DNA from: Streptococcus oralis subsp. tigurinus AZ_3a
GTDB taxonomy: Bacteria > Bacillota > Bacilli > Lactobacillales > Streptococcaceae
Assembly (NCBI GenBank): GCA_000344275.1
Contig: AORU01000009.1
Span: forward strand, 1-64,000
Direction of reading: 5' to 3'
Length of the DNA stretch: 64,000 nucleotides
In this document: in pieces, positions 25,371 to 35,853 of the stretch
Numbering within the stretch: the stretch's first letter is position 1
Layout: every line of letters starts with the position of its first letter
The notes under the pieces: model-generated
Seen by the model: the letters and a program-made list of their open reading frames with translations, nothing else
Databases searched by the model: none
Told to the model about the DNA's origin: nothing
Position numbers and translations under genes: made by a program

Positions 25371-26351
25371 ATGATTAGTTCCATTAGTGCTGGAGTTCTA
25401 GCCTTTCTATTGACCTTGATAGGTATTCCGGCCTTTATCCGATTTTATCGAAAAGCACAGATTACAGGACAGCAGATGCACGAGGATGTCAAGCAACACC
25501 AAGCTAAAGCTGGGACTCCAACCATGGGAGGTCTTGTCTTCCTTATTGTTGCAGTTGTTGTGAGCTTCCTTGTCGCTCTCTTTACCCAACAATTTACCAA
25601 CAATGTAGGCATGATTTTGTTTGTCTTGGTTTTGTATGGTTTGGTAGGTTTTTTGGATGATTTCCTCAAAATTTTCCGTAAGATCAACGAAGGATTGAAT
25701 CCTAAACAAAAGCTTGCTCTCCAGCTGCTTGGAGGAGTGATTTTCTACCTCTTTTATGAGCGTGGTGGTGATATGCTTTCAGTTTTTGGCCACCAAGTGC
25801 ACCTGGGTATTTTCTATATTTTCTTTGCCCTTTTCTGGCTAGTTGGTTTTTCAAATGCGGTGAATCTGACGGACGGGATCGACGGCTTAGCAAGTATTTC
25901 CGTGGTGATTAGCTTATCGGCCTACGGTGTGATTGCTTATATGCAAAATCAACTGGATATCCTTCTTGTGATTCTTGCTATGATTGGTGGTTTGCTAGGT
26001 TTCTTCGTCTTTAACCACAAACCTGCCAAGGTTTTCATGGGAGATGTGGGAAGTTTGGCTCTAGGTGGGATGCTGGCTGCAATCTCTATGGCCCTCCACC
26101 AAGAATGGACCCTTTTACTGATTGGGATTATCTATGTCTTTGAGACAAGCTCTGTTATGATGCAGGTTACCTATTTCAAACTTAGTGGTGGAAAGCGTAT
26201 TTTCCGTATGACACCTGTGCATCATCATTTTGAGCTTGGAGGATTTTCAGGCAAGGGCAATCCTTGGAGCGAGTGGAAGGTTGACTTCTTCTTTTGGGGA
26301 GTTGGACTTCTAGCAAGTCTCTTGACCCTAGCCTTTTTATACCTGCTGTAA
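25371..26351 (+). CDS. mraY: Phospho-N-acetylmuramoyl-pentapeptide transferase
   Basis: The 326-residue integral membrane enzyme makes lipid I from UDP-MurNAc-pentapeptide and undecaprenyl phosphate. Signature pieces are [21 protein letters not shown] (the Asp pair), [25 protein letters not shown] and the HHHFELGG loop. It starts one base after the pbpX stop and ends the cluster at a terminator. Confidence 0.97.
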   Translation: MISSISAGVLAFLLTLIGIPAFIRFYRKAQITGQQMHEDVKQHQAKAGTPTMGGLVFLIVAVVVSFLVALFTQQFTNNVGMILFVLVLYGLVGFLDDFLKIFRKINEGLNPKQKLALQLLGGVIFYLFYERGGDMLSVFGHQVHLGIFYIFFALFWLVGFSNAVNLTDGIDGLASISVVISLSAYGVIAYMQNQLDILLVILAMIGGLLGFFVFNHKPAKVFMGDVGSLALGGMLAAISMALHQEWTLLLIGIIYVFETSSVMMQVTYFKLSGGKRIFRMTPVHHHFELGGFSGKGNPWSEWKVDFFFWGVGLLASLLTLAFLYLL

Positions 26352-26371
26352 ATAACCTTTGATTACAAAAT

Positions 26372-26405
26372 AAAACAGGATGAAGTTGTTCTTCATCCTG
26401 TTTTT
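26372..26405. terminator. Terminator between mraY and the convergent fucosidase gene
   Basis: AAAACAGGATGAAG-TTGTT-CTTCATCCTGTTTT, 14-bp stem flanked by A and T runs; works on both strands. Confidence 0.9.
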
Positions 26406-26418
26406 GTGATGTTAAAAG

Positions 26419-29400
26419 TTAGTTGGATTCATCCTTTCTTCCATTTAACATAAAAGTGGCTGTAAGGGCTAGGCTGAGGCCTGCTAAGAAGAGGAGTGGG
26501 TTGGACGCTTCTCCTGTTGCTGGAAGTTCTTCTTTAGAAGAATGATTTCCAGTTCTCGCAAAGCTCGGACTAGCTGAAAGTTGTTCAGCCTCGTGTGCCA
26601 AGGTTTCTGTATCTGAAGCACTTGGTTTATCCTCTGTGTTAGAGCTTGTTCCAGTAGCTTGATAGACGACGGCATAGGTACTGAAATGATTAGTGATGAA
26701 TTCTACCTTTCCTTCTCGAACGGTGAAATAAAGGGCTTGCAACTCCTTGGTCGGAGTGATGTAGTAGATATTTTCGACGCTAGCTGAAACAGGCAAGCGA
26801 ACTAAGACAGAGCCTTTTGGCTGCAAGCTATTATTGGTTGGATTTTTAAGCTGTAGATCGTAAGCATCATAGGTCTTGCCAAAGAGTTCTTGAGCTAGGA
26901 CACGTCGGCTAGAAACGTGAGAAATTCCTTCTAAGTCGCTGGCTCCACCGATGATTTCTACTCCAGTCTCCTTATCTTTTAAGACTTGAACTGGATAGTC
27001 AGGAAGGCTAAGGGTCGGAGCAGCCTGATCTCCACTGGTTCCAATAGGTTCGGTGTATTCAGGTTTTTCAACAATAGGAGCTTCTTCTTGCCCTGCAGTC
27101 CCGATAGGCTTGGTGTATTCAGGTTTCTCGACAGTAGGAGCTGGTTCATCCCCCTTGTTTGTAGTTGGCTGCTTCTCGTCAACTTTCTTTTCATCTTTTT
27201 TAGTAAAGACGGCTACGATAGGGCTACTTGTGGTATTTCCTTGAATGGTATAAGCTTCAATGGCATTTCCAGCTTTGCGATTGGTTTCGACAGTGGCCTG
27301 TTCAGAAACTTGTGTGGCAAGATCGCCCAGCATAGCCTTGACAGTATAGGTGTAGGCATGTTGAGGATCTAGTGATCGGTCGATAAAGTGGGTTTGATTG
27401 GTCACAAATTCTCTGGTCGCAGAGGTTTGACCATTTTCGTCTTTCACTTGTCTTTGGATGACATAGTGGGTAGCGCCTTCTACTTGGTTAAAGGTAAGTT
27501 CGGCAGTGACTCCATTTTGTCGAACGGCTGTCAGACTGGTTACACGACCAGGGAAATGTTCAAAGGTAATGACGTCACCTTTTTGTGTTGCTAGTTGGAT
27601 ACGATTGTTTTTGAGAATCGTTGCCTTGACTGGTTTGCCATTGACCTTGATCTGACTAGCTTCGATGTTTGGATAGTCTACAACCAGGTCTCCACCGTCA
27701 TTTGAAAGGAAGGACAAGCTTTGCAGGTTTTTATCTTTCCACTTCATGCTGACTTCAAAGTTTCCACGGGCAACCAAGCCAGAAACCTGACCGTCTTTCC
27801 AAGTATCAGGAAGGGCTGGCAATGGTGCAATGTAGCCAGTGTGTGATTGGAGAAGCATTTCTGCCATTCCACTGGTTGCTCCAAAGTTGCCATCAATTTG
27901 GAAAGGCGCGTGGGTATCCCAAAGGTTTTCTAGGGTTGAATACTTGAGCTGTTCAGCGAGCAAGCGATGGGCGCGGTTACCGTCCAGCAAACGAGCCCAG
28001 AGGTTGATTTTATTGGCCTTAGACCAACCAGTACCACCATCTCCACGGTGGTTGAGGGTAGCACGCGCAGCCTCTAGGTATTCAGCCTGGTCCTTGCTAA
28101 AGAGCGTACCTGGGAAGAGACCAACTAGATGGGAAACGTGGCGGTGGTGATTTTCAATCCCTTCATTGGTGAATTGAGGACTGTCCTCCTCGTACCATTC
28201 CTTGATGCGTCCCTCTTTGTTGATGTGAAGTGGTTTTAGTTTGTCAAATTTAGCCTTGACCTCTGTGACTAAGTCTTTGTCGACATTCAGATGGTTAGCA
28301 ACTTCCATGTAGTCGTGGAATAGTTGCCAGACTAGCGATTGGTCAAAGGTATTTCCGATGGTGATGGTCCCGTGTTCTGGTGAGTAGGATGGAGAAGACA
28401 CCCAACGGTCACTGGCCTTGTCATAGTGCAAGAAGGAGTTCCAGAACTTAGCTGTTTCCTTCAACATAGGATAAATCTTTTCTTTGAGATAGGTCTCATC
28501 CTTGGTGAATTTATAGTAGTCATAGACGTTCTGCATCATCCAAGCGTTAGCAGCTGGAGACCAACCCCAATAGTAATTCCAGCCTGGAGTAGTCCAGCCA
28601 AATGGTGTTGCCTGGGTGTGGACCAGCCAACCACTTTCTTGTCCGTCTTTGGATTCGATACCAGCGTATTCCTTAGCGGCGATACGGCCATAATAGCGCA
28701 TGTCGTCAATGTAATTGATCATGGGCTTGGCAGTTTCAGCCAGGTTGCTCATGTAGGCTGGCCAATAGTTCATTTGCAAATTGACATTGAGGTGGTAGTC
28801 AGCATTCCAAGGTGGATTGTCTACAGCATTCCAGACTCCCTGTAGGTTGGCAGGAAGGGCATCCGTCCGATCACGAGACGAACTGATCAATAAATAACGT
28901 CCGTATTGGAAGAAGAGTTCTTCCAGTTTTTGACCTTTGCTAGGGTTATAGCTTTGAAGGGCTTCTTTTGTCGTTTGAGCAGTCTTGCTTCCACCTAGAT
29001 TTAGTTTGACGCGATTAAAGAGACTTTGATAGTCCTTGATATGGGCCTTTTTAAGTGTCTCGTAGTCTTTGGCCTTAGCTGCTTCGACAATCCCTTTAAC
29101 TGTTTTTTCGAGGTCAATGTCTTTTTGATAGTTGGTTTTTGGATTCTGAGCAAAGTTAGTCTTGGCACTGAGGTAGAGGGTTGCATAACTTGCGCCTGTA
29201 ACGGTCAGAGTTTTGTCCTGAACAGTCACCTTTCCGTCCGTTTTAATTCCTAGATAGGATGCAAACTTGAGGCCGTTATCTTTGACAGTTCCTTTTAGAA
29301 GGATTCCGTTTGCATCTGTAGTGACATGACCATTCTTATAGTTGGAATACTCCCAAGAGTAGTTGCCATTAGCAAGCAAGTCTTCTGTCAAGCTGTTCCA

Positions 29401-30306
29401 AAGGGTAAAGTCAAGTGTCTTATTTCCTTTTTTGGTCAAGTGGGTCACAGTGATATCATCAGGATAACTGGAGAAAGTTTCGCGTTTGAAGGTCGTCCCA
29501 TCTTGGGTGTAAGAAGTTGTCGTAGTGGCTTCAGTGATATCCAAACCACGATGATAATCTGTTACAGTATCTAACCCTTTCTTCTGGTTATTAAAGACCA
29601 TGAAGATATCTCCAAAGGCTAGGTAACGTCCATACTGGGCGTTGTTTGGTCCGACTAGATTTTGTTCAGCTAGCTGTTTTGCTTTTTGGCGGTCACCAGC
29701 TTCGAGGGCTTTACGTATCTCTGCTAAGACCTTGTAGCGGTCCTTGTAGTTTCCACCGTTATAGTCGGTGCTATCGGGTTGTGGTCCTCCTGACCAGAGG
29801 GTCTTTTCGTTGTACTGGATTCTCTCTTCCCCAATCAGACCGAAAACCTTGGCTCCCATTTCTCCATTTCCGACAGGGAGGGCTTGTTTTTCCCATCCAT
29901 CATAGGAGGGAGCTGTTGGCTGATCGTAGTTGAGTTGATAGTTTTCTTGCTTTGTCACCGGCTGATCTGCTTTTTCAGGTTCCTTATTTTCTTTAGCTTC
30001 TACAATGGCTTCTTCACTAGCTTGACTATTTGTCTTTTGAGTCTCCTCAGCTGGCTTGCTTTCGGAAACTACTGAACTCTCTGATAGAGACGGATTTGTA
30101 GTTTCAGTCGCTTCAGCTGCTTTGGGTTCACTATCAGGCTTAGTGATAGCTTCTACAGAGGTTGGTTCAGTTTGCTTGACCTCAACACTGTCTGCGGCTA
30201 CAGTGTGGTTGACTAGAAAAACAGCCCCTAGTAAAACAGAAGCAGTCCCAACCGTCAGCTTGCGGATGCTATAGCGACAGGATTTGTCCCAAAAGTGTTT
30301 TTTCAT
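26419..30306 (-). CDS. Wall-anchored GH95 alpha-L-fucosidase
   Basis: The 1295-residue surface enzyme should release alpha-1,2-linked fucose from host glycans such as mucin and blood-group H structures. Order: YSIRK-type signal (YSIRKLTVGTASVLLG), Ser/Glu-rich linker, GH95 domain from about residue 122 (GWEKQALPVGNGEMGAKVFG) with the paired Asn in NVNLQMNYWP (about 507), Glu in SPEHG (about 640), and DGNFGATSGMAEML (about 804) holding the general Asp; then a fibronectin-like segment (about 930-1020), two copies of a 20-residue EKPEYT-P-IGT repeat, a further domain, LPATG, hydrophobic helix and tail. Unlike the hyaluronan locus no transporter is attached, so freed sugars may feed other systems. 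Confidence 0.93.
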   Translation of the reverse strand: MKKHFWDKSCRYSIRKLTVGTASVLLGAVFLVNHTVAADSVEVKQTEPTSVEAITKPDSEPKAAEATETTNPSLSESSVVSESKPAEETQKTNSQASEEAIVEAKENKEPEKADQPVTKQENYQLNYDQPTAPSYDGWEKQALPVGNGEMGAKVFGLIGEERIQYNEKTLWSGGPQPDSTDYNGGNYKDRYKVLAEIRKALEAGDRQKAKQLAEQNLVGPNNAQYGRYLAFGDIFMVFNNQKKGLDTVTDYHRGLDITEATTTTSYTQDGTTFKRETFSSYPDDITVTHLTKKGNKTLDFTLWNSLTEDLLANGNYSWEYSNYKNGHVTTDANGILLKGTVKDNGLKFASYLGIKTDGKVTVQDKTLTVTGASYATLYLSAKTNFAQNPKTNYQKDIDLEKTVKGIVEAAKAKDYETLKKAHIKDYQSLFNRVKLNLGGSKTAQTTKEALQSYNPSKGQKLEELFFQYGRYLLISSSRDRTDALPANLQGVWNAVDNPPWNADYHLNVNLQMNYWPAYMSNLAETAKPMINYIDDMRYYGRIAAKEYAGIESKDGQESGWLVHTQATPFGWTTPGWNYYWGWSPAANAWMMQNVYDYYKFTKDETYLKEKIYPMLKETAKFWNSFLHYDKASDRWVSSPSYSPEHGTITIGNTFDQSLVWQLFHDYMEVANHLNVDKDLVTEVKAKFDKLKPLHINKEGRIKEWYEEDSPQFTNEGIENHHRHVSHLVGLFPGTLFSKDQAEYLEAARATLNHRGDGGTGWSKANKINLWARLLDGNRAHRLLAEQLKYSTLENLWDTHAPFQIDGNFGATSGMAEMLLQSHTGYIAPLPALPDTWKDGQVSGLVARGNFEVSMKWKDKNLQSLSFLSNDGGDLVVDYPNIEASQIKVNGKPVKATILKNNRIQLATQKGDVITFEHFPGRVTSLTAVRQNGVTAELTFNQVEGATHYVIQRQVKDENGQTSATREFVTNQTHFIDRSLDPQHAYTYTVKAMLGDLATQVSEQATVETNRKAGNAIEAYTIQGNTTSSPIVAVFTKKDEKKVDEKQPTTNKGDEPAPTVEKPEYTKPIGTAGQEEAPIVEKPEYTEPIGTSGDQAAPTLSLPDYPVQVLKDKETGVEIIGGASDLEGISHVSSRRVLAQELFGKTYDAYDLQLKNPTNNSLQPKGSVLVRLPVSASVENIYYITPTKELQALYFTVREGKVEFITNHFSTYAVVYQATGTSSNTEDKPSASDTETLAHEAEQLSASPSFARTGNHSSKEELPATGEASNPLLFLAGLSLALTATFMLNGRKDESN

Positions 30307-30327
30307 AAAACCCTCCTTTGTGTATTA

Positions 30328-30357
30328 GAAACTGCTTACATTTCATAAAGCAGTTTC
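30328..30357 (-). promoter_or_regulatory. Inverted repeat in the fucosidase 5' leader
   Basis: GAAACTGCTT and AAAGCAGTTTC pair around a 9-nt loop, 22 bases before the start codon in the mRNA. It could be an operator or a leader hairpin; no T run follows on the minus strand. Confidence 0.45.
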
Positions 30358-30391
30358 GTTTAATTTGTTTCTATTTATCTCCTCACCTCCC

Positions 30392-30419
30392 ATTCTAATG
30401 GTCGCTTAGCATTTGTCAA
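30392..30419 (-). promoter_or_regulatory. Promoter of the fucosidase gene
   Basis: Minus strand TTGACA (30419-30414), 16-base spacer, TAGAAT (30397-30392). Confidence 0.6.
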
Positions 30420-30595
30420 GAGCTTTTTAGCAAGATACATATTTGCTGTTGTTTTTTCTTAAAATAGTAGAAGAAAGAGAGGAAAGGGTGGAATTATTCG
30501 TAATTTCATAGTTCAATCTGATTTTAAGACTAGCTTAGAATTGGCTTAACCCCATCTTGAAAGCGTAAAACAAACTAGTCAGGAAAGTCACTTTA

Positions 30596-30604
30596 TGGTA
30601 TAAT
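30596..30604 (+). promoter_or_regulatory. Extended -10 promoter of the yneF transcript
   Basis: TG-G-TATAAT at 30596-30604, 33 bases before the yneF-type gene. Confidence 0.6.
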
Positions 30605-30637
30605 ATAGAAGACTCAAAAAGAAACAGGAGAAAAAGA

Positions 30638-30883
30638 ATGGATTTACTTTTAGCAATTATCTTGATTGTGCTAGCTTTTCTAGGAGGAGCTCTTGGAGGG
30701 ATGTACTTGGTTCGTAAGCAAATCGAAAAAGAATTTGCGGACAACCCACGTTTGAACGCTGAGGCAGTTCGTGCTCTTTTGAGCGCAAATGGTCAAAAAC
30801 CAAGCGAAGCCAAGGTACAACAAGTTTACCACCAAATCATCCGCCAACAAAAAGCAGCCCTTGCTAACAATAAAAAGAAATAA
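30638..30883 (+). CDS. YneF/UPF0154-family small membrane protein
   Basis: The 81-residue protein has one N-terminal membrane helix ([19 protein letters not shown]) followed by a conserved cytoplasmic part ([33 protein letters not shown]) that defines UPF0154. Function is unknown; it is widespread in Bacilli. GGAGAAAAAG precedes the ATG. A hairpin follows, so it is a single-gene unit. Confidence 0.92.
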   Translation: MDLLLAIILIVLAFLGGALGGMYLVRKQIEKEFADNPRLNAEAVRALLSANGQKPSEAKVQQVYHQIIRQQKAALANNKKK

Positions 30884-30890
30884 ATAGGAA

Positions 30891-30916
30891 AAGTCTGGGA
30901 TGAAAGTTCCAGACTT
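30891..30916 (+). terminator. Hairpin after the yneF-type gene
   Basis: AAGTCTGG...CCAGACTT, 8-bp stem with a 10-nt loop; only a weak T tract (TTCTC) follows. Confidence 0.5.
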
Positions 30917-31088
30917 CTCACTATGTTCAATAGTTCTCAAGGATAAGACTTTTTCCTTGCATTCTATTGATATTTGATTATGATTAAGAGAGAGGCAGTT
31001 GCCATTCTATCAAGCTGTCTATCCGTTCATTTAGGACGAGTAATTATGATGAACTATCAATCAGAAAAAAGACTAGAAAGAAGACTGT

Positions 31089-31883
31089 ATGGATAATCGA
31101 CCAATTGGTTTTTTGGATTCGGGTGTCGGGGGCTTGACCGTTGTTCGTGAGCTCATGCGCCAGCTTCCCCATGAAGAAATCGTCTATATTGGAGATTCGG
31201 CACGGGCGCCCTATGGTCCCCGTCCTGCTGAGCAAATCCGTGAATATACTTGGCAGTTGGTCAACTTTCTCTTGACCAAGGATGTCAAGATGATTGTCAT
31301 TGCTTGCAACACTGCGACTGCGGTCGTCTGGGAAGAAATCAAGGCCCAACTAGATATTCCTGTCCTAGGTGTGATTTTGCCGGGAGCTTCGGCAGCTATC
31401 AAGTCCAGTCAAGGCGGGAAAATCGGAGTAATTGGAACACCCATGACGGTCCAATCAGACATCTATCGTCAAAAAATCCATGATCTGGATCCGGATTTAC
31501 AGGTGGAGAGTTTGGCCTGTCCCAAGTTTGCGCCCTTGGTGGAGTCTGGTGCCCTGTCGACTAGTGTAACAAAGAAAGTGGTCTATGAAACCCTGCGTCC
31601 CTTGGTTGGAAAGGTGGATAGCCTGATTTTGGGTTGTACCCATTATCCGCTTCTTCGCCCTATCATCCAAAATGTCATGGGACCAAAGGTTCAGCTCATC
31701 GATAGTGGGGCAGAGTGTGTACGGGATATCTCGGTCTTGCTCAACTATTTTGAAATCAATCGTAGCCGAGATGCGGGACCTCTTCAACATCGTTTTTACA
31801 CAACAGCCAATAGCCAAAGTTTTGCCCAGATTGGAGCAGAATGGCTGGAAAAAGAGATTCATGTGGAGCATGTAACTTTATGA
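31089..31883 (+). CDS. murI: Glutamate racemase
   Basis: The 264-residue enzyme supplies D-glutamate for peptidoglycan. Family signatures: [14 protein letters not shown], the first catalytic Cys in ACNTATA, and the second in [10 protein letters not shown] 16-codon frame starting at 31046 ends on the murI start (TATGGATAA) and may couple translation, but no good ribosome site precedes it. murI heads a long run of overlapping genes; its stop overlaps the next start (ATGA). Confidence 0.96.
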   Translation: MDNRPIGFLDSGVGGLTVVRELMRQLPHEEIVYIGDSARAPYGPRPAEQIREYTWQLVNFLLTKDVKMIVIACNTATAVVWEEIKAQLDIPVLGVILPGASAAIKSSQGGKIGVIGTPMTVQSDIYRQKIHDLDPDLQVESLACPKFAPLVESGALSTSVTKKVVYETLRPLVGKVDSLILGCTHYPLLRPIIQNVMGPKVQLIDSGAECVRDISVLLNYFEINRSRDAGPLQHRFYTTANSQSFAQIGAEWLEKEIHVEHVTL

Positions 31884-32851
31884 CAAACAAAATTTATGAA
31901 TACAAGGATGACCAGGACTGGTATGTCGGTGTCTGGGATGTCTATGGAGGCATCTATAGCCTTATCAAAGATCCTCTCGAGCTTGATTTTATGGATTTAG
32001 CGCGGATTTTTCGTGACGAAGAAAATGGCTTTCCGATTACGATAACGGTGATGCGCTGGTCTTCTAACTTCCGTCTGCTCTCCTTTATCGTTGAGATTTT
32101 AAATGCTGAAGCAGGTCGCAATCTAGGAGTCATCCAACGTCAGGGAGCCCTGCTCTTGGTTGAAAATGGACAGCTTTTGCATGTCGAATTGCCTAAAGAA
32201 GGAGTCGATGTAGAAGCCTTCTTTGAAACTAACAAGGTCAGAGAAACCTTATTGATTGCAACTCGTAACGAGGGCAAGACCAAGGAATTCCGAGCTATTT
32301 TTGACAAGTTAGGTTATGATGTGGAAAATCTCAATGACTATCCAGATCTACCTGAAGTAGCTGAAACAGGCATGACCTTTGAAGAAAATGCCCGCCTGAA
32401 GGCAGAAACGATTTCCCAATTAACAGGCAAGATGGTGCTAGCAGATGATTCAGGTCTCAAAGTCGATGTCCTCGGCGGTTTGCCAGGAGTCTGGTCAGCC
32501 CGTTTTGCAGGTGTGGGAGCAACTGATCGTGAAAACAATGCCAAACTCTTGCACGAATTGGCCATGGTCTTTGAACTCAAGGACCGCTCAGCCCAGTTCC
32601 ACACAACCCTAGTTGTAGCCAGTCCAAATAAGGAAAGCTTGGTTGTTGAAGCTGACTGGCCAGGATACATTAACTTTGAACCCAAGGGTGAAAATGGCTT
32701 TGGTTATGATCCCCTCTTCCTTGTAGGAGAGACAGGCAAATCCTCAGCTGAATTAACCCTGGAAGAAAAAAATAGCCAATCCCACCGTGCCTTAGCCGTT
32801 AAGAAACTTTTGGAGGTATTTCCATCATGGCAAAGCAAACCATCATTGTAA
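31880..32851 (+). CDS. rdgB: Non-canonical purine NTP pyrophosphatase with extra N-terminal domain
   Basis: The 323-residue protein is a fusion. Residues from about 126 ([14 protein letters not shown]) are a complete RdgB/HAM1 nucleotidase, which hydrolyses dITP/XTP to keep such bases out of [27 protein letters not shown] and SHRALA are visible. The first 125 or so residues ([19 protein letters not shown]) form a streptococcus-specific domain I cannot assign. The start at 31880 overlaps the murI stop as ATGA; a further upstream frame inside murI is not needed. Confidence 0.93.
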   Translation: MTNKIYEYKDDQDWYVGVWDVYGGIYSLIKDPLELDFMDLARIFRDEENGFPITITVMRWSSNFRLLSFIVEILNAEAGRNLGVIQRQGALLLVENGQLLHVELPKEGVDVEAFFETNKVRETLLIATRNEGKTKEFRAIFDKLGYDVENLNDYPDLPEVAETGMTFEENARLKAETISQLTGKMVLADDSGLKVDVLGGLPGVWSARFAGVGATDRENNAKLLHELAMVFELKDRSAQFHTTLVVASPNKESLVVEADWPGYINFEPKGENGFGYDPLFLVGETGKSSAELTLEEKNSQSHRALAVKKLLEVFPSWQSKPSL

Positions 32852-33348
32852 TGAGTGACTCCCATGGCGATAGCTTGATTGTCGAAGAAATCCGTGACCG
32901 CTATCTGGGTAAAGTTGATGCCATTTTTCACGATGGTGACTCAGAACTCCGTCCAGACTCTCCGCTCTGGGAGGGCATCCATGTCGTCAAAGGCAACATG
33001 GATTTTTATGCTGGCTACCCAGAACGTTTGGTAACTCAACTTGGTCCAACCAAGATCATCCAGACTCATGGGCACTTGTTTGACATCAATTTCAACTTTC
33101 AAAAGTTGGACTACTGGGCTCAGGAAGAAGATGCCGATATCTGTCTCTATGGTCACTTGCATGTGCCAAATGCTTGGATGGAAGGCAAAACACTCTTTTT
33201 AAATCCAGGCTCCATCAGCCAACCACGAGGGACTATCAGAGAATGTCTCTATGCTCGAGTGGAGATTGATGACAGCTATTTTAAAGTAGACTTTTTGACA
33301 CGTGACCATGAGGTTTATCCAGGCTTGTCCAAGGAGTTTGCTCGATGA
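32827..33348 (+). CDS. YfcE/MJ0936-type metallophosphoesterase
   Basis: The 173-residue phosphoesterase binds two metals through SDSHGD, FHDGDSE, KGNMD, THGH and GHLHVP, the complete set of calcineurin-like motifs. Substrate is unknown; relatives act on cyclic or mono-phosphate esters. It overlaps rdgB by 25 bases and the CBS gene by 4. Confidence 0.92.
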   Translation: MAKQTIIVMSDSHGDSLIVEEIRDRYLGKVDAIFHDGDSELRPDSPLWEGIHVVKGNMDFYAGYPERLVTQLGPTKIIQTHGHLFDINFNFQKLDYWAQEEDADICLYGHLHVPNAWMEGKTLFLNPGSISQPRGTIRECLYARVEIDDSYFKVDFLTRDHEVYPGLSKEFAR

Positions 33349-33806
33349 TTGCCAAGGAATTTGAAGCATTTTTATTGGAGCAGGAAGAGACTTTCCTTAC
33401 CCCTGCTGAGAACCTAGCAGCCTTGATTGATACCCATAACGCTGACCATGCAATTTTGGTGCTGAGCCAAATCACCTATACTCGTATCCCTGTTGTGACC
33501 TTTGACAAACGCTTTGTCGGAACCATTGGTCTGAGAGACATTTTGGCTTATCAAATGGAGCAAGGTTTGACGGATGAACAGATGGCAAAGACAGATATCG
33601 TCAATATGACAAAGACAGATGTGGCAGTTGTCGCTCCAGACTATAACATCACAGAAGTCCTCCATAAACTGGTGGATGAACCTTTCTTACCAGTGGTAGA
33701 TGATGAAGGGATTTTTCAAGGAATCATCACGCGCAAGTCCATCCTCAAGGCTGTCAATGCCCTTTTGCATGACTTTAGTAAGGAATATGAGATTCGATGC
33801 AAATGA
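33345..33806 (+). CDS. cbpB: CBS-domain protein (CbpB/YkuL-like)
   Basis: The 153-residue protein is two CBS repeats and nothing else (ITYTRIPVVTFDKRFVGTIGLRD and EPFLPVVDDEGIFQGIITRKS). Homologues in Listeria and Bacillus (CbpB, DarB) bind cyclic di-AMP and signal to the stringent-response enzyme Rel. That role is inferred from family. It overlaps neighbours on both sides. Confidence 0.8.
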   Translation: MIAKEFEAFLLEQEETFLTPAENLAALIDTHNADHAILVLSQITYTRIPVVTFDKRFVGTIGLRDILAYQMEQGLTDEQMAKTDIVNMTKTDVAVVAPDYNITEVLHKLVDEPFLPVVDDEGIFQGIITRKSILKAVNALLHDFSKEYEIRCK

Positions 33807-34537
33807 GAGATAGGATTTCAGACTTTTTAGAGGGAAAGCAGGGCTTGTCTGCCAATTCCAAGCAGTCTTATAAGTATGATTTGGAGCAATTTTTAGACAT
33901 TGTGGGTGAGCGGATCTCTGAGACTAGTCTCAAGATTTACCAAGGCCAGCTAGCCAATCTAAAAATCAGCGCCCAGAAGAGAAAACTTTCGGCCTGTAAC
34001 CAATTTCTCTACTTTCTCTATCGAAAAGGAGAAGTGGACAGCTTTTACCGTCTGGAATTAGCCAAAAAAGCTGAAAAGAAGACTGAAAAACCAGAGATTC
34101 TAAATTTAGACTCTTTTTGGCAGGAAAGTAATTATCCAGAAGGACGCTTGCTGGCGCTTCTTATCTTGGAAATAGGGCTCTTGCCAAGTGAGATTTTAGC
34201 CCTTAAGGTTGCAGATATCAATCTGGAATTTCAGGTATTGCGAATTAACAAGGCTTCCCAACAGAGGATTATCACCATACCCACGATCTTGATTCCAGAG
34301 CTAGAACCCTTGATGGGGCAGACCTATCTCTTTGAAAGGGGAGGGAAAGCCTATTCTCGTCAGTGGGCCTTTCGTCAGCTGGAGTCCTTTGTCAAGGAGA
34401 AAGGTTTCCCAACCTTATCCGCTCAAGCCTTGCGGGAACAGTTCATTCTAAGACAGATAGAAAACAAGGTCGATTTGTACGAAATTGCAAAAAAACTAGG
34501 ATTAAAAACAGTCCTGACCTTAGAAAAATATAGATAA
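33803..34537 (+). CDS. XerD-like protein, degenerate tyrosine recombinase
   Basis: The 244-residue protein has the N-terminal SAM-like DNA-binding part ([17 protein letters not shown]) and a recombinase fold, but the catalytic set is broken: the usual GLRxSE reads GLLPSE, and the HxLRH box reads [10 protein letters not shown]. Only the terminal Tyr (LTLEKYR) remains. It is therefore unlikely to cut DNA. Streptococci resolve chromosome dimers with XerS instead, and this protein lies with scpA-scpB, suggesting a role in chromosome organisation. The start at 33803 overlaps cbpB by ATGA; an ATG two codons upstream is also possible. Confidence 0.88.
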   Translation: MRDRISDFLEGKQGLSANSKQSYKYDLEQFLDIVGERISETSLKIYQGQLANLKISAQKRKLSACNQFLYFLYRKGEVDSFYRLELAKKAEKKTEKPEILNLDSFWQESNYPEGRLLALLILEIGLLPSEILALKVADINLEFQVLRINKASQQRIITIPTILIPELEPLMGQTYLFERGGKAYSRQWAFRQLESFVKEKGFPTLSAQALREQFILRQIENKVDLYEIAKKLGLKTVLTLEKYR

Positions 34538-35265
34538 TGGATATTAAATTAAAAGATTTTGAAGGGCCCCTGGATCTGCTCTTGCACCTAGTCTCAAAGT
34601 ACCAGATGGATATTTACGATGTGCCCATTACAGAAGTTATCGAACAGTATCTAGCCTATGTCTCAACTCTGCAGGCCATGCGTCTGGAAGTGACGGGCGA
34701 GTATATGGTCATGGCTAGTCAGCTGATGCTGATCAAGAGTCGCAAGCTCTTGCCAAAGGTAGCTGAAGTGACAGACTTGGAGGATGACCTGGAGCAGGAC
34801 CTTCTCTCTCAAATCGAAGAATACCGCAAGTTCAAGCTCCTGGGTGAGCACTTGGAGGCTAAGCACCAAGATCGGGCCCAGTACTATTCCAAAGCGCCAA
34901 CAGAGTTGATTTACGAGGATGCGGAGCTTGTGCATGACAGGACGACCATTGACCTCTTTTTGGCTTTTTCAAATATCCTAGCCAAGAAAAAAGAGGAGTT
35001 CGCACAGAATCACACGACCATTTTGCGGGATGAGTATAAGATTGAGGACATGATGGTTATCGTAAAAGAATCCTTGATAGGACGAGACCAGTTGCGTTTG
35101 CAGGATTTGTTCAAGGAAGCCCAGAATGTCCAAGAGGTTATTACCCTCTTTTTGGCGACCTTAGAGTTAATCAAAACCCAGGAACTGATCCTCGTGCAAG
35201 AGGAGAGTTTCGGAGATATCTATCTTATGGAAAAGAAGGAAGAAAGTCAAGAGGCACAAAGCTAG
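34537..35265 (+). CDS. scpA: Segregation and condensation protein A
   Basis: The 242-residue kleisin bridges the SMC heads. It begins [18 protein letters not shown], the ScpA hallmark, and ends with the winged-helix part ([13 protein letters not shown]). Start overlaps the XerD-like stop by one base; scpB follows after 18 bases. Confidence 0.96.
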   Translation: MDIKLKDFEGPLDLLLHLVSKYQMDIYDVPITEVIEQYLAYVSTLQAMRLEVTGEYMVMASQLMLIKSRKLLPKVAEVTDLEDDLEQDLLSQIEEYRKFKLLGEHLEAKHQDRAQYYSKAPTELIYEDAELVHDRTTIDLFLAFSNILAKKKEEFAQNHTTILRDEYKIEDMMVIVKESLIGRDQLRLQDLFKEAQNVQEVITLFLATLELIKTQELILVQEESFGDIYLMEKKEESQEAQS

Positions 35266-35283
35266 ACTTGATAGAGAGGAAAG

Positions 35284-35853
35284 ATGAGTACTTTAGCAGA
35301 AATAGAAGCGCTCTTGTTTGTAGCAGGTGAAGATGGGATTCGAGTCCGTCAGTTGGCTGAACTCCTATCGCTTCCCCCGACAGGCATCCAGCAGAGTTTA
35401 GAAAAATTAGCCCAGAAATATGAAAAAGACCAAGATTCGAGCTTGTCCCTGATCGAGACAGGTGGTGCATACAGATTGGTCACCAAACCTCAATTTGCAG
35501 CGATTTTGAAGGAATATTCCAAAGCTCCCATCAACCAGAGCTTGTCTCGGGCTGCACTTGAAACCTTGTCCATCATTGCCTACAAGCAGCCTATCACGCG
35601 GATAGAAATTGATGCTATTCGTGGGGTTAACTCGAGTGGAGCCTTGGCAAAGTTGCAGGCTTTTGAATTGATAAGAGAAGATGGGAAAAAAGAAGTTCTT
35701 GGGCGACCAAACCTCTATGTGACTACGGATTATTTCCTAGATTACATGGGGATTAACCATTTAGAAGAATTACCAGTGATTGATGAGCTTGAGATTCAAG
35801 CCCAAGAAAGCCAATTATTTGGTGAAAGGATAGAAGAAGATGAGAATCAATAA
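35284..35853 (+). CDS. scpB: Segregation and condensation protein B
   Basis: The 189-residue protein holds two winged-helix domains ([33 protein letters not shown] with IRGV) and completes the SMC-ScpAB condensin. It overlaps rluB by 14 bases. Confidence 0.96.
   Translation: MSTLAEIEALLFVAGEDGIRVRQLAELLSLPPTGIQQSLEKLAQKYEKDQDSSLSLIETGGAYRLVTKPQFAAILKEYSKAPINQSLSRAALETLSIIAYKQPITRIEIDAIRGVNSSGALAKLQAFELIREDGKKEVLGRPNLYVTTDYFLDYMGINHLEELPVIDELEIQAQESQLFGERIEEDENQ

Noticed and set aside
30398..30413. cre-like TGCTAAGCGACCAT in the fucosidase promoter
   Set aside because: Aligned on its CG, it misses most fixed cre positions.
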